From Ardenticatenaceae bacterium (GTDB lineage: Bacteria; Chloroflexota; Anaerolineae; Promineifilales; Promineifilaceae), in assembly GCA_020634395.1 (NCBI GenBank), contig JACKBU010000028.1, forward strand, positions 1 through 63,181: DNA of 63,181 nucleotides. Direction: 5' to 3'. The position numbers and the translations under genes are program-made. The notes under the pieces were generated by a model, which saw only the letters and a program-made list of their open reading frames with translations, had not been told where the DNA came from and did not search any database. This document shows, in pieces, positions 16,653-26,144 of this stretch. Position 1 is the stretch's first letter. Each line of letters starts with the position of its first letter.

Positions 16653-19484
16653 ATGAAAAGCCGAAAATGGTTGAATTTGTTAATTGTGCTGCTGATCGCT
16701 GTAATGGCCCTGGCAGCCTGTGGTGGTAGTACACCGGCTGAAACGCCGACAGAAGCAGCGCCGGTACAAGAAGAAGCGGCCACGGCCGTTCCCGATACCC
16801 CTGCCGAAACCCCGGCCGAAACAGCCAGCAGCAATCTGATCGTCGTCATTACCCCCTCCCACGACAATCCCTTCTTTGGCGCCATGGCCGACATCGCCGT
16901 GGCCAAAGCTGAAGAACTGGGCTACGAGACCCTCTCCCTGGTTCACGACGACGACGCCAACAAACAAGACGAACTGTTCGACACCGCCATCGCCCAGGGC
17001 GCATTAGCCATTATTCTGGACAACGCCGGGGCTGACGCCAGCGTTGCGGCCGTGCAAAAAGCGGCCGACGCCGGCATTCCGACCTTCCTGGTCGACCGTG
17101 AAATTACCCAAGAAGGCATCGCCATCGCCCAGATCGTTTCCAACAACTACCAGGGCGCAACTTTGCTGGCCGAATATTTCGTGCAGCAAATGGGTGAAGA
17201 GGGCAAATACGTCGAACTGACCGGTAAAGATTCCGACACCAATGCCCACGTCCGTTCCCAAGGTTACCACGACGTGATCGATGCCTACCCGGACCTGGAA
17301 ATGGTGGCCCAACAAACGGCTAACTGGAGCCAGACTGAAGGCTTCGACGTGATGGAAACCATCCTGCAAGCCAACCCGGACATCAAAGGTGTGATCGCCG
17401 GTAACGACACGATGGCATTGGGCGCACAGGCCGCGCTCCTCGCCGCCGGGCGCGACGACGTGATTGTTATGGGCTTTGATGGCAGCGATGATGCCATCGC
17501 CTCCATCGTCGCTGGCGAATTGGACGCGACCGCGCTCCAGCCGGTAGCTGAGATGGCTACCCAGGCGGTGATCCAGGCCGACCAGTACATCAAGACAGGC
17601 TCCACCGACCTGCCGGAAAAACAATCAATCGACATGGTCCTGCTGACTCCTGAGAACGCGGGTAACTATGAACGCTTCGCCCCCAAAGCGGGCGCCAGCG
17701 AAGCCGCCGCTCCGGCCGGCAGCAATCTCATCGTGGTCATCACCCCGTCGCACGACAACCCCTTCTTTGGCGCCATGGCCGACATCGCCGTCGCCAAGGC
17801 TGAAGAACTGGGCTACGACACGCTGTCTTTGGTCCACGACGATGACGCCAACAAACAAGACGAACTCTTCGACACCGCTATCGCTCAAGGCGCGCTGGCC
17901 ATCATTCTGGACAACGCCGGGGCCGACGCCAGCATCGCGGCCGTGCAAAAAGCCGCCGACGCCGGCATTCCTACCTTCCTGGTCGACCGTGAGATCACCC
18001 AGGACGGCATCGCCATCGCCCAAATCGTCTCCAACAATTACCAGGGCGCAACCTTGCTGGCCGAGTACTTCGTCGAGCAAATGGGCGAAGAGGGCCAGTA
18101 TGTGGAATTGACCGGCAAGGATTCCGACACCAACGCCCACGTCCGTTCCCAGGGTTACCACGACGTGATTGACGCCTATCCGGACATGGAAATGGTGGCC
18201 CAACAAACGGCTAACTGGAGCCAGACCGAAGGCTTTGACGTGATGGAAACCATCCTGCAGGCCAATCCGGATATCAAAGGCGTCATCGCCGGTAACGATA
18301 CGATGGCCCTCGGCGCGCAAGCGGCATTGCTGGCCGCCGGGCGCGACGACGTCATCGTCATGGGCTTCGATGGCAGCGACGACGCCATTGCCTCCATCGT
18401 AGCTGGTGAGTTAGACGCCACTGCCTTGCAGCCGGTAGCCGAGATGGCTACCCAGGCTGTGCTGCAGGCCGACGCCTACATCAAGAGCGGTTCCACTGAC
18501 TTGCCAGAAAAACAATCCATTGATATGGTGCTGCTCACCCCCGAGAACGCGGGCAACTACGAACGCTTCGCTCCCAAGGCTGGGGCAGCCGAAGCGGAAG
18601 CTGCGGCTCCAGCAACCGGCAGCGGCCTCATCGTGGTCATCACCCCCTCCCACGACAATCCCTTCTTCGGCGCGATGGCCGACATCGCCGTGGCCAAGGC
18701 TGAAGAACTGGGTTACGAAACCCTCTCTTTGGTCCACGACGACGACGCCAACAAACAGGATGAACTGTTCGACACGGCCATCGCTCAGGGCGCGTTAGCC
18801 ATTATTCTGGACAACGCTGGGGCTGACGCCAGCATTGCGGCCGTGCAAAAAGCGGCCGACGCCGGTATCCCCACCTTCCTGGTTGACCGCGAGATCACCC
18901 AGGATGGTATCGCCGCTGCTCAGATAGTTTCCAACAACTACCAGGGCGCAACCTTGCTGGCCGAATACTTCGTCGAGCAGATGGGCGAAGAAGGGCAGTA
19001 CGTGGAATTGACCGGTAAAGATTCCGACACCAATGCCCACGTCCGTTCCCAGGGTTACCACGACGTGATTGATGAGTACCCGGACCTGGAAATGGTGGCG
19101 CAGCAGACAGCCAACTGGAGCCAGACCGAAGGCTTCGACGTGATGGAAACCATCCTGCAGGCCAACCCGAACATCAAGGGCGTGATTGCTGGTAACGATA
19201 CGATGGCATTGGGCGCGCAGGCGGCTTTGCTGGCCGCCGGCCGCGATGACGTGATCGTCATGGGCTTCGACGGCAGCGATGATGCCATCGCCTCCATCGT
19301 AGCCGGTGAATTGGAGGCGACCGCGCTGCAGCCGGTAGCCGAGATGGCGACTCAGGCTGTGCTGCAGGCACACCAGTACATCACCACGGGCAGCACGGGC
19401 AAACCGGAAAAGCAGTCCATCGACATGGTGCTGTTGACCCCCGACAACGCGGGCGACTACGAACGTTTTGCCCCGAAACAGTAA
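16653..19484 (+). CDS. Sugar-binding lipoprotein with three tandem binding domains
   Basis: 943 residues from ATG 16653, which has AGAGGAGAA upstream. A lipoprotein signal (LIVLLIAVMALAACGG) is followed by a Pro/Glu/Ala-rich linker and then three copies of a complete RbsB-like Peripla_BP_4 domain. The repeats begin at 16833, 17724 and 18624 (spacing 297 and 300 codons) and are joined by short Ala/Glu linkers. Family proteins normally have one domain of about 300 residues. Ligand-site motifs such as DNPFF, FLVDRE, AGNDTMALGA and GFDGSDDA occur in every copy. Most differences between copies are at silent positions, so all three are probably functional and under selection. Each lipid-anchored chain would offer three binding sites to one permease. 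Confidence 0.9.
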   Translation: MKSRKWLNLLIVLLIAVMALAACGGSTPAETPTEAAPVQEEAATAVPDTPAETPAETASSNLIVVITPSHDNPFFGAMADIAVAKAEELGYETLSLVHDDDANKQDELFDTAIAQGALAIILDNAGADASVAAVQKAADAGIPTFLVDREITQEGIAIAQIVSNNYQGATLLAEYFVQQMGEEGKYVELTGKDSDTNAHVRSQGYHDVIDAYPDLEMVAQQTANWSQTEGFDVMETILQANPDIKGVIAGNDTMALGAQAALLAAGRDDVIVMGFDGSDDAIASIVAGELDATALQPVAEMATQAVIQADQYIKTGSTDLPEKQSIDMVLLTPENAGNYERFAPKAGASEAAAPAGSNLIVVITPSHDNPFFGAMADIAVAKAEELGYDTLSLVHDDDANKQDELFDTAIAQGALAIILDNAGADASIAAVQKAADAGIPTFLVDREITQDGIAIAQIVSNNYQGATLLAEYFVEQMGEEGQYVELTGKDSDTNAHVRSQGYHDVIDAYPDMEMVAQQTANWSQTEGFDVMETILQANPDIKGVIAGNDTMALGAQAALLAAGRDDVIVMGFDGSDDAIASIVAGELDATALQPVAEMATQAVLQADAYIKSGSTDLPEKQSIDMVLLTPENAGNYERFAPKAGAAEAEAAAPATGSGLIVVITPSHDNPFFGAMADIAVAKAEELGYETLSLVHDDDANKQDELFDTAIAQGALAIILDNAGADASIAAVQKAADAGIPTFLVDREITQDGIAAAQIVSNNYQGATLLAEYFVEQMGEEGQYVELTGKDSDTNAHVRSQGYHDVIDEYPDLEMVAQQTANWSQTEGFDVMETILQANPNIKGVIAGNDTMALGAQAALLAAGRDDVIVMGFDGSDDAIASIVAGELEATALQPVAEMATQAVLQAHQYITTGSTGKPEKQSIDMVLLTPDNAGDYERFAPKQ

Positions 19485-19497
19485 GTTTTAATGTAGA

Positions 19498-19544
19498 GCC
19501 CGGATTGGTTGAACACGGCCGTTCAGCCAATCCGGGCCTTTTTT
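19498..19544 (+). terminator. Intrinsic terminator inside the sugar operon
   Basis: GCCCGGATTGG (19498-19508) pairs with CCAATCCGGGC (19527-19537), extended inward by GAAC/GTTC, then seven T. The loop is the ACGGCCGT octamer. It follows the binding-protein gene and should reduce expression of the catabolic genes downstream relative to the importer. Confidence 0.85.
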
Positions 19545-19557
19545 GAAGGAGTATGGT

Positions 19558-20118
19558 ATGGCGGCTGTTCCCTCGAATATGCTGGCGTTAGGCACGACCG
19601 CGCCGGATTTTGCACTAACCGACACCGTTTCTGGCAAGACGATCTCTCTGACTGAGTTAAAATCCGACGTGGCGACTGTGATCATGTTTATTTGTAACCA
19701 CTGCCCTTACGTCAAACACGTCAATAAGGAGCTGGCCAGGTTGGCGCGCGATTATCAGACCCGGGGGGTGACTTTTGTGGCCATCAGTTCCAACGACGTA
19801 GCGGCTTACCCAGCCGATTCCCCAGAGCAGATGCGCCTCGTGGCTGTCGAGCAAGGGTATCCTTTTCCTTATCTTTACGACGAAGATCAGAGCGTGGCCA
19901 GGGCCTATCAGGCAGCCTGCACGCCTGATTTTTATATTTTTGACGCCGGTATGAAGCTGGTGTATCGCGGCCAACTGGACGATGCCCGGCCGCGCAATGA
20001 CGTGCCGGTGACGGGTAAGGACGTGCGCGCGGCGCTAGAGGCCATTCTGGCTGGCGAAGCGGTGGCGGCGGAACAACGGCCGTCTATCGGCTGCAACATC
20101 AAGTGGAAGGAAGCATGA
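19558..20118 (+). CDS. Thioredoxin-like/peroxiredoxin-like protein
   Basis: About 186 residues from ATG 19558, with ribosome site GAAGGAG. AhpC/TSA-type fold: an APDF start (TAPDFALTD), then FICNHCPYVKHV around residue 53. The active site is CNHC, with CPYV following, as in the thioredoxin-family protein commonly annotated as redoxin. A C-terminal Cys sits in SIGCNIKW. It would act as a cytoplasmic thiol oxidoreductase. Its place in a sugar operon is unusual. The stop overlaps the next start (ATGA). Confidence 0.8.
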   Translation: MAAVPSNMLALGTTAPDFALTDTVSGKTISLTELKSDVATVIMFICNHCPYVKHVNKELARLARDYQTRGVTFVAISSNDVAAYPADSPEQMRLVAVEQGYPFPYLYDEDQSVARAYQAACTPDFYIFDAGMKLVYRGQLDDARPRNDVPVTGKDVRAALEAILAGEAVAAEQRPSIGCNIKWKEA

Positions 20119-20522
20119 AAAAAGTAGGCGTTATCAACCAACCAATCACGGCCGTACTCGGCGGCCTGGGTCACACCGATACCCTCACCATTGCCGACGC
20201 CGGTCTGCCGATTCCGGCGACGACGCAGCGCATCGACCTGGCCCTCACCACGGGCGTCCCTTCCTTTTTAGAAACGCTGCGCGTCGTGTTAAGCGAAGTG
20301 TTTATCGAAAAGGCCATCGTCGCCGAAGAGATGCAGGCCGTCAGCCCGCATATTTATGCCGCCGTGCAGGAAATCCTGGGCGATACGCCCATCGAGTTGA
20401 TACCGCACGTGGAATTTAAGCGGCAAACGGCCGTTTCCCGGGCCATCATCCGCACCGGCAAATTCACCCCTTACGCCAACATCATTTTGGTGTCCGGCGC
20501 GTGGGGATTTGATTTGGGATAG
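20115..20522 (+). CDS. rbsD: RbsD/FucU-family sugar mutarotase
   Basis: 135 residues from ATG 20115, overlapping the previous stop. The catalytic histidine lies in GLGHTDTLTIADAGLPIP, and the C-terminal YANIILVSG supplies the Tyr-Asn pair. RbsD interconverts pyranose and furanose forms of ribose and FucU the anomers of fucose; either would feed the kinase or isomerase encoded nearby. The closest match by eye is D-ribose pyranase. Confidence 0.88.
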   Translation: MKKVGVINQPITAVLGGLGHTDTLTIADAGLPIPATTQRIDLALTTGVPSFLETLRVVLSEVFIEKAIVAEEMQAVSPHIYAAVQEILGDTPIELIPHVEFKRQTAVSRAIIRTGKFTPYANIILVSGAWGFDLG

Positions 20523-20567
20523 AGACTGGAGACTGACAAGTCTCCAATCTCCAGTCTCCTTATTTTT
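20522..20567 (+). terminator. Inverted-repeat hairpin between rbsD and ribokinase
   Basis: GAGACTGGAGA (20522-20532) is inverted as TCTCCAGTCTC (20548-20558), followed by TTATTTTT. It belongs to the GGAGACTGG repeat family also seen near 2750 and 21514. It could attenuate ribokinase expression. Confidence 0.5.
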
Positions 20568-20577
20568 GGAGGAAGCC

Positions 20578-21507
20578 ATGCCCCAAACCCACATCGCTGT
20601 GGTTGGCAGTTTGAACATGGATCTGGTGGTGCAGGTGCCGGTGATTCCCGCACCGGGCGAGACGGTGCTGGGCAACAATTTTGCCACCATTCCCGGCGGC
20701 AAAGGAGCCAACCAGGCGGTGGCGGCGGCGCGGTTGGGCGCAAAGGTTTCGCTGATCGGCCGCGTCGGGGCGGATGCGTTTGGCGAGCAGCTTCTGGCCA
20801 ATGCCCGCGCCGAGGGCATCAACGTGGACCACGTGGGCGTGGACGAAATGGCTGCTTCCGGCATCGCCATGATCACCGTGGACGCGGCCGGGCAAAACAG
20901 CATCGCCGTGGCCTCCGGGGCCAATTACTGTCTGATGGCCGTTCACGTCCGCCGCGCTTGGGAGCAGTTGGGACCGGTCGATCTGCTGGTTATGCCCCTG
21001 GAGACGCCGCTGGAAACCATAGAAACGGCCGTCTCCCTGGCCAATCAAGCCGGGGCCAAAGTCATCCTTAACCCGGCCCCCGCGCAACCGCTCCCGGCCC
21101 ACATTCTCGCCGGGGTAGACGTGCTGGTCCCCAACGAAGCGGAAACCGCGCAGCTTACCGGACTGCCCGTCGAGACCCCCGCAGATACGCAGCAGGCGGC
21201 GCGCCGCTTGTTAGAATTGGGCGTCGGGAACGTGGTGCTGACGCTGGGCAGCCGGGGGGCGCTGGTGTTGGATGGGGAATCGGGTGGTTTTACGGCCGTT
21301 CCCCCCTACCCGGTCACCGTCGTAGACACCACTGCCGCCGGCGACGCCTTTGTCGCCGGGCTGGCCGTGGCCCTAGGCGAAGGCCAGCCGTTGGTAGCCG
21401 CCGCCCAATTCGCCAATGCCGTCGGCGCGCTGGCAGTAACCAAACAGGGCGCACAGCCAAGCATGCCCCGGCGAGCAGAGGTAGAGAATTTACTGAAGGG
21501 AGACTAA
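20578..21507 (+). CDS. rbsK: Ribokinase (PfkB family)
   Basis: About 309 residues from ATG 20578, with GGAGGAAGCC directly upstream. The PfkB N-terminal signature GSLNMDLVVQVP and GGKGANQAVAAARLGA match ribokinase closely. The C-terminal DTTAAGDAFVAG contains the catalytic Asp and the anion hole. It phosphorylates a pentose (ribose to ribose 5-phosphate in the family). Together with the FGGY kinase, the operon encodes two kinases, perhaps for aldose and ketose branches. Confidence 0.92.
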   Translation: MPQTHIAVVGSLNMDLVVQVPVIPAPGETVLGNNFATIPGGKGANQAVAAARLGAKVSLIGRVGADAFGEQLLANARAEGINVDHVGVDEMAASGIAMITVDAAGQNSIAVASGANYCLMAVHVRRAWEQLGPVDLLVMPLETPLETIETAVSLANQAGAKVILNPAPAQPLPAHILAGVDVLVPNEAETAQLTGLPVETPADTQQAARRLLELGVGNVVLTLGSRGALVLDGESGGFTAVPPYPVTVVDTTAAGDAFVAGLAVALGEGQPLVAAAQFANAVGALAVTKQGAQPSMPRRAEVENLLKGD

Positions 21508-21513
21508 ATATTG

Positions 21514-21576
21514 GAGATTGGAGACTGGAAATTTCTGGCGCGAGGCGACCAGCTTTAGTCTCCAGCCTCCAATCTC
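21514..21576 (+). repeat. GGAGACTGG-family inverted repeat
   Basis: GAGATTGGAGACTGGA (21514-21529) faces TCCAGCCTCCAATCTC (21561-21576), a 16-bp stem with one mismatch. Same repeat family as 20522-20567. It lies between ribokinase and the isomerase-like gene, with no T-tract. Confidence 0.55.
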
Positions 21577-21604
21577 TAACCTCATTTTTACAAGGAGTCC
21601 TTAC

Positions 21605-23011
21605 ATGACAACATTTGGCGTCATCGTCACCAACCGTAATTTTTTTGCCGACCATCTGGTGGTGGACGGCCGTGCAAAAGTGCTGTCCCGATTGGCCGAT
21701 CTAGGCATTAACACCATCATCGTAGACGAGACCACCACGCCCCTGGGCGCAGTGGAAACCTGGAGTGATGCCCAGAAATGCGGCGACCTATTCCGCCGCC
21801 ATCAAGACGAAATCGACGGCATCCTGGTTTCGCTGCCCAATTTTGGCAACGAGCAAGGCGTCGCCGACGCCATCCGCGAAGCGCGCCTGAACGTGCCCAT
21901 CCTCATCCACGCCTTCCCCGACCGCAGCGACACGCTGACGGCCGCCGGGCGGCGCGACGCCTTTTGCGGCAAGCTGTCGGTCACCAACAACCTGTACCAG
22001 TACGGCATCCCGTTCAGTGTCACCCAGTCCCACACACTGGACCCCGACAGCGACGAGTTTGTGAACGAAATTCGCAAATTCGAGGCCATCTGCCGCACGC
22101 GCAAAGGGCTGACCAGTGCCCGCATCGGTGCGATTGGGGCGCGGCCAGGTGCGTTTAAGACGGTGCGCTACAGCGAAAAGCTGTTCGAGGCGGTGGGCAT
22201 GAGCGTGCAAACGCTGGACATGTCCGACGTGTTTGGCTGGGTGCGCCGATTGGACGATGGCGACGCTAAAGTCGCGGCCGAAATTGAGCGCATTAAGCAG
22301 TATGCTGCTTACGAAGACGTACCGGCCGCCTCACTGACCAAAATTGCCAAGCTGGCTTCGACTATTCGCGACTGGATGGCTGACAATGGCATCACGGCCA
22401 CGGCTATCCAGTGCTGGGATTCGCTGCAAATGAACTACGGTGTGAACGTCTGCACGCTGATGAGCATGATGAGCGATGAACTGATGCCCAGCGCCTGCGA
22501 AACCGACATCGCCGGGACTATTTCCATGTACGCCCTGACGCTGGCCAGCAACAAACCGGCGGCGCTGGTGGACTGGAACAACAACTACGACAACGATCCC
22601 AACAAGTGTATCTACTTCCACTGCGGCAACTGGGCCAAAAGCCTGGTGAAGGATATTCGCATCAGCACAGCGGAAGTACTGGGCACGACGTTGGGGCCGG
22701 AGAATACGTGGGGGGCGCTAGACGGCCGTTCGCCCGCCTTCCCGCTCACCTACGCCCGCATCGACACCGACGATCGCAAAGGCGTCATCAAAGCCTATTA
22801 CGGCGAAGGGCGCACCACCAACGACCCGCTTTCCCGCATCCCGGGCAACAGCGCCGTGGTCGAGGTGGAAAACCTGCAAGGGCTGATGCGCTACGTGGCC
22901 AAAAACGGCTTCGCCCACCACTGCGCCATGACCGACGCCCACGTCGCCGACGTGCTGCAAGAGGTGTTGGACGATTATCTGGGCTGGCAGGTGTATTACC
23001 ACCCTTCTTGA
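21605..23011 (+). CDS. L-fucose isomerase-like protein
   Basis: 468 residues from ATG 21605 (AAGGAG upstream). The start with GVIVTNRNFF, followed by the SLPNFGNEQGVA segment and a C-terminal half with SMYALTLAS and YFHCGNW, is the pattern of the L-fucose/L-arabinose isomerase-like superfamily. These enzymes interconvert aldose and ketose using Mn2+ bound by Glu, Asp and His. It is shorter than classical FucI (about 590 residues) and belongs to the divergent group that includes sulfoquinovose-type isomerases. Last gene of the operon; it would create the ketose for the FGGY kinase. Exact substrate unknown. Confidence 0.8.
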   Translation: MTTFGVIVTNRNFFADHLVVDGRAKVLSRLADLGINTIIVDETTTPLGAVETWSDAQKCGDLFRRHQDEIDGILVSLPNFGNEQGVADAIREARLNVPILIHAFPDRSDTLTAAGRRDAFCGKLSVTNNLYQYGIPFSVTQSHTLDPDSDEFVNEIRKFEAICRTRKGLTSARIGAIGARPGAFKTVRYSEKLFEAVGMSVQTLDMSDVFGWVRRLDDGDAKVAAEIERIKQYAAYEDVPAASLTKIAKLASTIRDWMADNGITATAIQCWDSLQMNYGVNVCTLMSMMSDELMPSACETDIAGTISMYALTLASNKPAALVDWNNNYDNDPNKCIYFHCGNWAKSLVKDIRISTAEVLGTTLGPENTWGALDGRSPAFPLTYARIDTDDRKGVIKAYYGEGRTTNDPLSRIPGNSAVVEVENLQGLMRYVAKNGFAHHCAMTDAHVADVLQEVLDDYLGWQVYYHPS

Positions 23012-23035
23012 GACAGTCTTAGTGGAGATGAGCCG

Positions 23036-23090
23036 GAGCCAAACCCGGCAGTCGAGCTGCATCACATAAGTCGTCTGCCGGTTTTGGCTC
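23036..23090 (+). terminator. Hairpin at the end of the sugar operon
   Basis: GAGCCAAACCCGGCAG (23036-23051) faces CTGCCGGTTTTGGCTC (23075-23090), a 16-bp stem with one wobble or mismatch. The following sequence has only a weak T run, so efficiency is uncertain. Confidence 0.6.
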
Positions 23091-23234
23091 TTACCATTTA
23101 AACCGGCTCACCGCGCCAAAACCATCCGGAAGCATGCTGCCAGCATCCCCTGGCCGTCAGACCCACCGCGTTTTTCATCTCTGATGCTACAATAAGTCCG
23201 CTTGTCTATACAGGTGTTTGTTACAGGAGGGCTT

Positions 23235-24223
<989 letters not shown>

Positions 24224-24224
<1 letters not shown>

Positions 24225-24718
24225 TGCCGGTATGGTATCAGCGGTATCGCTGGTGGCTTTGGACGGCCGTCTGGACCATCGTCTGGGTGTTTTTGCTGCC
24301 CGCGCTGTCGCTGCTGGCCGGCTCAGAGGCGGCGATGTATGCGCTGGTGGTGGCCGGTTTCCTGCTGTATGACCAGGTGTACAAAGGCTGGCGCGCTCGC
24401 CTGGCCGGACGGCCGCTGCTGCTGCCCATCCTCCTGACGTTTGGCAGCGTGGTGGGCGCTATTTTGGTCTGGCACGCGCTGATTGTGGGCTGGCTGACGG
24501 CCGTTTGCCGCCGCTGGGCCATCGATTTGCTGATCGACCACAGCGGGGACGACGCCTATTTTCCGCTCTGCTACGAAGGCGCACCGGACGTAAGCACGCA
24601 GTTTTGGCTGGCGGTAACGGCCGTTATCGTCCCGCTCCTTCTCGTCGGCCTGTTTTATGCCTTCGTCGGCATCGTCGCCCTGGTTGGCAAAGCGCGGCAG
24701 AGAAGGAGGGTTGGTTAG
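24224..24718 (+). CDS. Small membrane protein, unknown function
   Basis: 164 residues, about four membrane helices (near 10-32, 36-55, 64-90 and 130-152), with Trp-rich N-terminus MPVWYQRYRWWLW. The start ATG shares bases with the TGA of the upstream dehydrogenase (TGATG), implying coupled translation. No family recognised. A short extracytoplasmic segment around residues 100-125 contains several acidic residues and a Cys. Confidence 0.7.
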
Positions 24719-24794
24719 TTGGCTGGGTTTGTTTGTCGGCTCGATGAGCAAGACACCTAACAAACCCAGCAAACCAACAAACCAAAAACCCCGC

Positions 24795-26144
24795 CTACAA
24801 CCCCAACAAAATCCCGGCAATTGTCAGGTAAATGAAGAGACCGGTCGCATCGACCAGCGTACTCATCGCCGGGCCGGAAACGACGGTGGGATCGATGTGC
24901 AGGCGGTTAGCCAGCAGCGGGAGGAGGGAGCCAAGGCTGTTGGCCCAGACGACGATTGCAAAAATCGCCAGGGAAACGGTCAGGGCCACGCCGCTGCTGG
25001 TACCCCACAGCAGCGCACGGCCGTAAGCCACAACAGCCATCACAGTGCCCAGTACCAGGCCAATACGCAGTTCGTGCCAGAACGGCCGTAACAACCCCTT
25101 TGTATCCAGTTCGCCCAGAGCAATAGCCCGAATCACCGTGCTGGTGGTTTGTGAGCCGGCGTTGCCGCCCGTGCCAATCAGCAAGGGGATGAAGAACGAC
25201 AGGGCAACCACCGCTTGCAGTTCCACTTCAAAATGGCGCAGCACGCTGCCCGTCAATGTTTCGGTGAGGAACAGCAGCAGCAGCCAGCCGATACGCCGCC
25301 GCGCCACGCCCAGGATGGGCGTATCCAGATAGGGCCGGTCCAATGGCTCGGTGGCGCCCAGGCGCTGGATGTCTTCGGTGGCCTCGTCTTCCAACACGTC
25401 CACCACGTCGTCGATGGTAATAACGCCAACGAGCAGGCCTTCTTCATCCACGACGGGCAAAGCCAGCAGGTCATAACGGGACATCAGGCGGGCGCATTCT
25501 TCCTGGTCGGTGCCCAAGGGCACGAAGATGACCTCCGGGTCCATGATGTTGGCCAGCGCGGTGTCCGGATCGGCGAGAATGAGATGCCGCAGACTGACAG
25601 CGCCACATAAACGGCCGTATCCATCCACCACAAACAAATAGTTCAGATCATCATCATCCGGCTGCCAGTCGTGGAGGGCGGCGATGGCGTCGTCGCGGGT
25701 CATACGGCGGCGCAGAGCCAGGAACTCAGAAGTCATCAGGCCGCCGGCGGTGTCGTCGGGATGGAGGAGTAACGGCCGTATCTCCTCGGCATCCTCCATG
25801 CCGGCCAGCACAGCCTGCGCCTGCTCCGGCTCCATGCTGCCCAGCACGTCTACCGCCTCGTCCGGCTCCATCTCATCAACGATGCGAATGGCCGCCGAAG
25901 TGGGCAGTGCGGCCACCAGTTCAGCCGCTTCCGTTTCATCCATCTCTGCCAGGATGTCGGCTACGTCGTCGGGCTTCATCTCCGGCAGCAAGCGCTGCTG
26001 CGCTAGGTCCGGCAGCTCGGAAATCAGTTCAGCCTGGTCCGGGGGATAGAACTGCTCGATGATGGCCACGGCCGCGGAAATGTCTTGCATCTCCAGCGAA
26101 TGGCGCACCTGGGCCAAGATTTCTTCAAGGTTTGATTGCAACAT
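24795..26144 (-). CDS. mgtE: Magnesium transporter MgtE
   Basis: 449 residues in MgtE order: N domain rich in acidic helices (about 1-130, with MKPDDVADILAEMDETEAAE), two CBS domains (about 135-255), a plug helix, then five membrane helices. FIPLLIGTGGNAGSQTTST carries the family pore motif. It conducts Mg2+ into the cell and is gated by Mg2+ bound between the N and CBS domains. Transcribed alone toward the membrane-protein gene at 24718. The ribosome site is enclosed in a hairpin (see 26150-26173). Confidence 0.95.
   Translation of the reverse strand: MLQSNLEEILAQVRHSLEMQDISAAVAIIEQFYPPDQAELISELPDLAQQRLLPEMKPDDVADILAEMDETEAAELVAALPTSAAIRIVDEMEPDEAVDVLGSMEPEQAQAVLAGMEDAEEIRPLLLHPDDTAGGLMTSEFLALRRRMTRDDAIAALHDWQPDDDDLNYLFVVDGYGRLCGAVSLRHLILADPDTALANIMDPEVIFVPLGTDQEECARLMSRYDLLALPVVDEEGLLVGVITIDDVVDVLEDEATEDIQRLGATEPLDRPYLDTPILGVARRRIGWLLLLFLTETLTGSVLRHFEVELQAVVALSFFIPLLIGTGGNAGSQTTSTVIRAIALGELDTKGLLRPFWHELRIGLVLGTVMAVVAYGRALLWGTSSGVALTVSLAIFAIVVWANSLGSLLPLLANRLHIDPTVVSGPAMSTLVDATGLFIYLTIAGILLGL

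Noticed and set aside
17004..19373. Minus-strand frames opposite the sugar-binding gene
   Set aside because: They repeat with the same 297-300-codon period as the plus-strand domains and have His/Gly-rich shadow composition.
16653..19484. Assembly artefact duplicating one binding domain
   Set aside because: The copies differ at many silent positions and in linkers, which a copy error would not produce. Long-read proof is still lacking.
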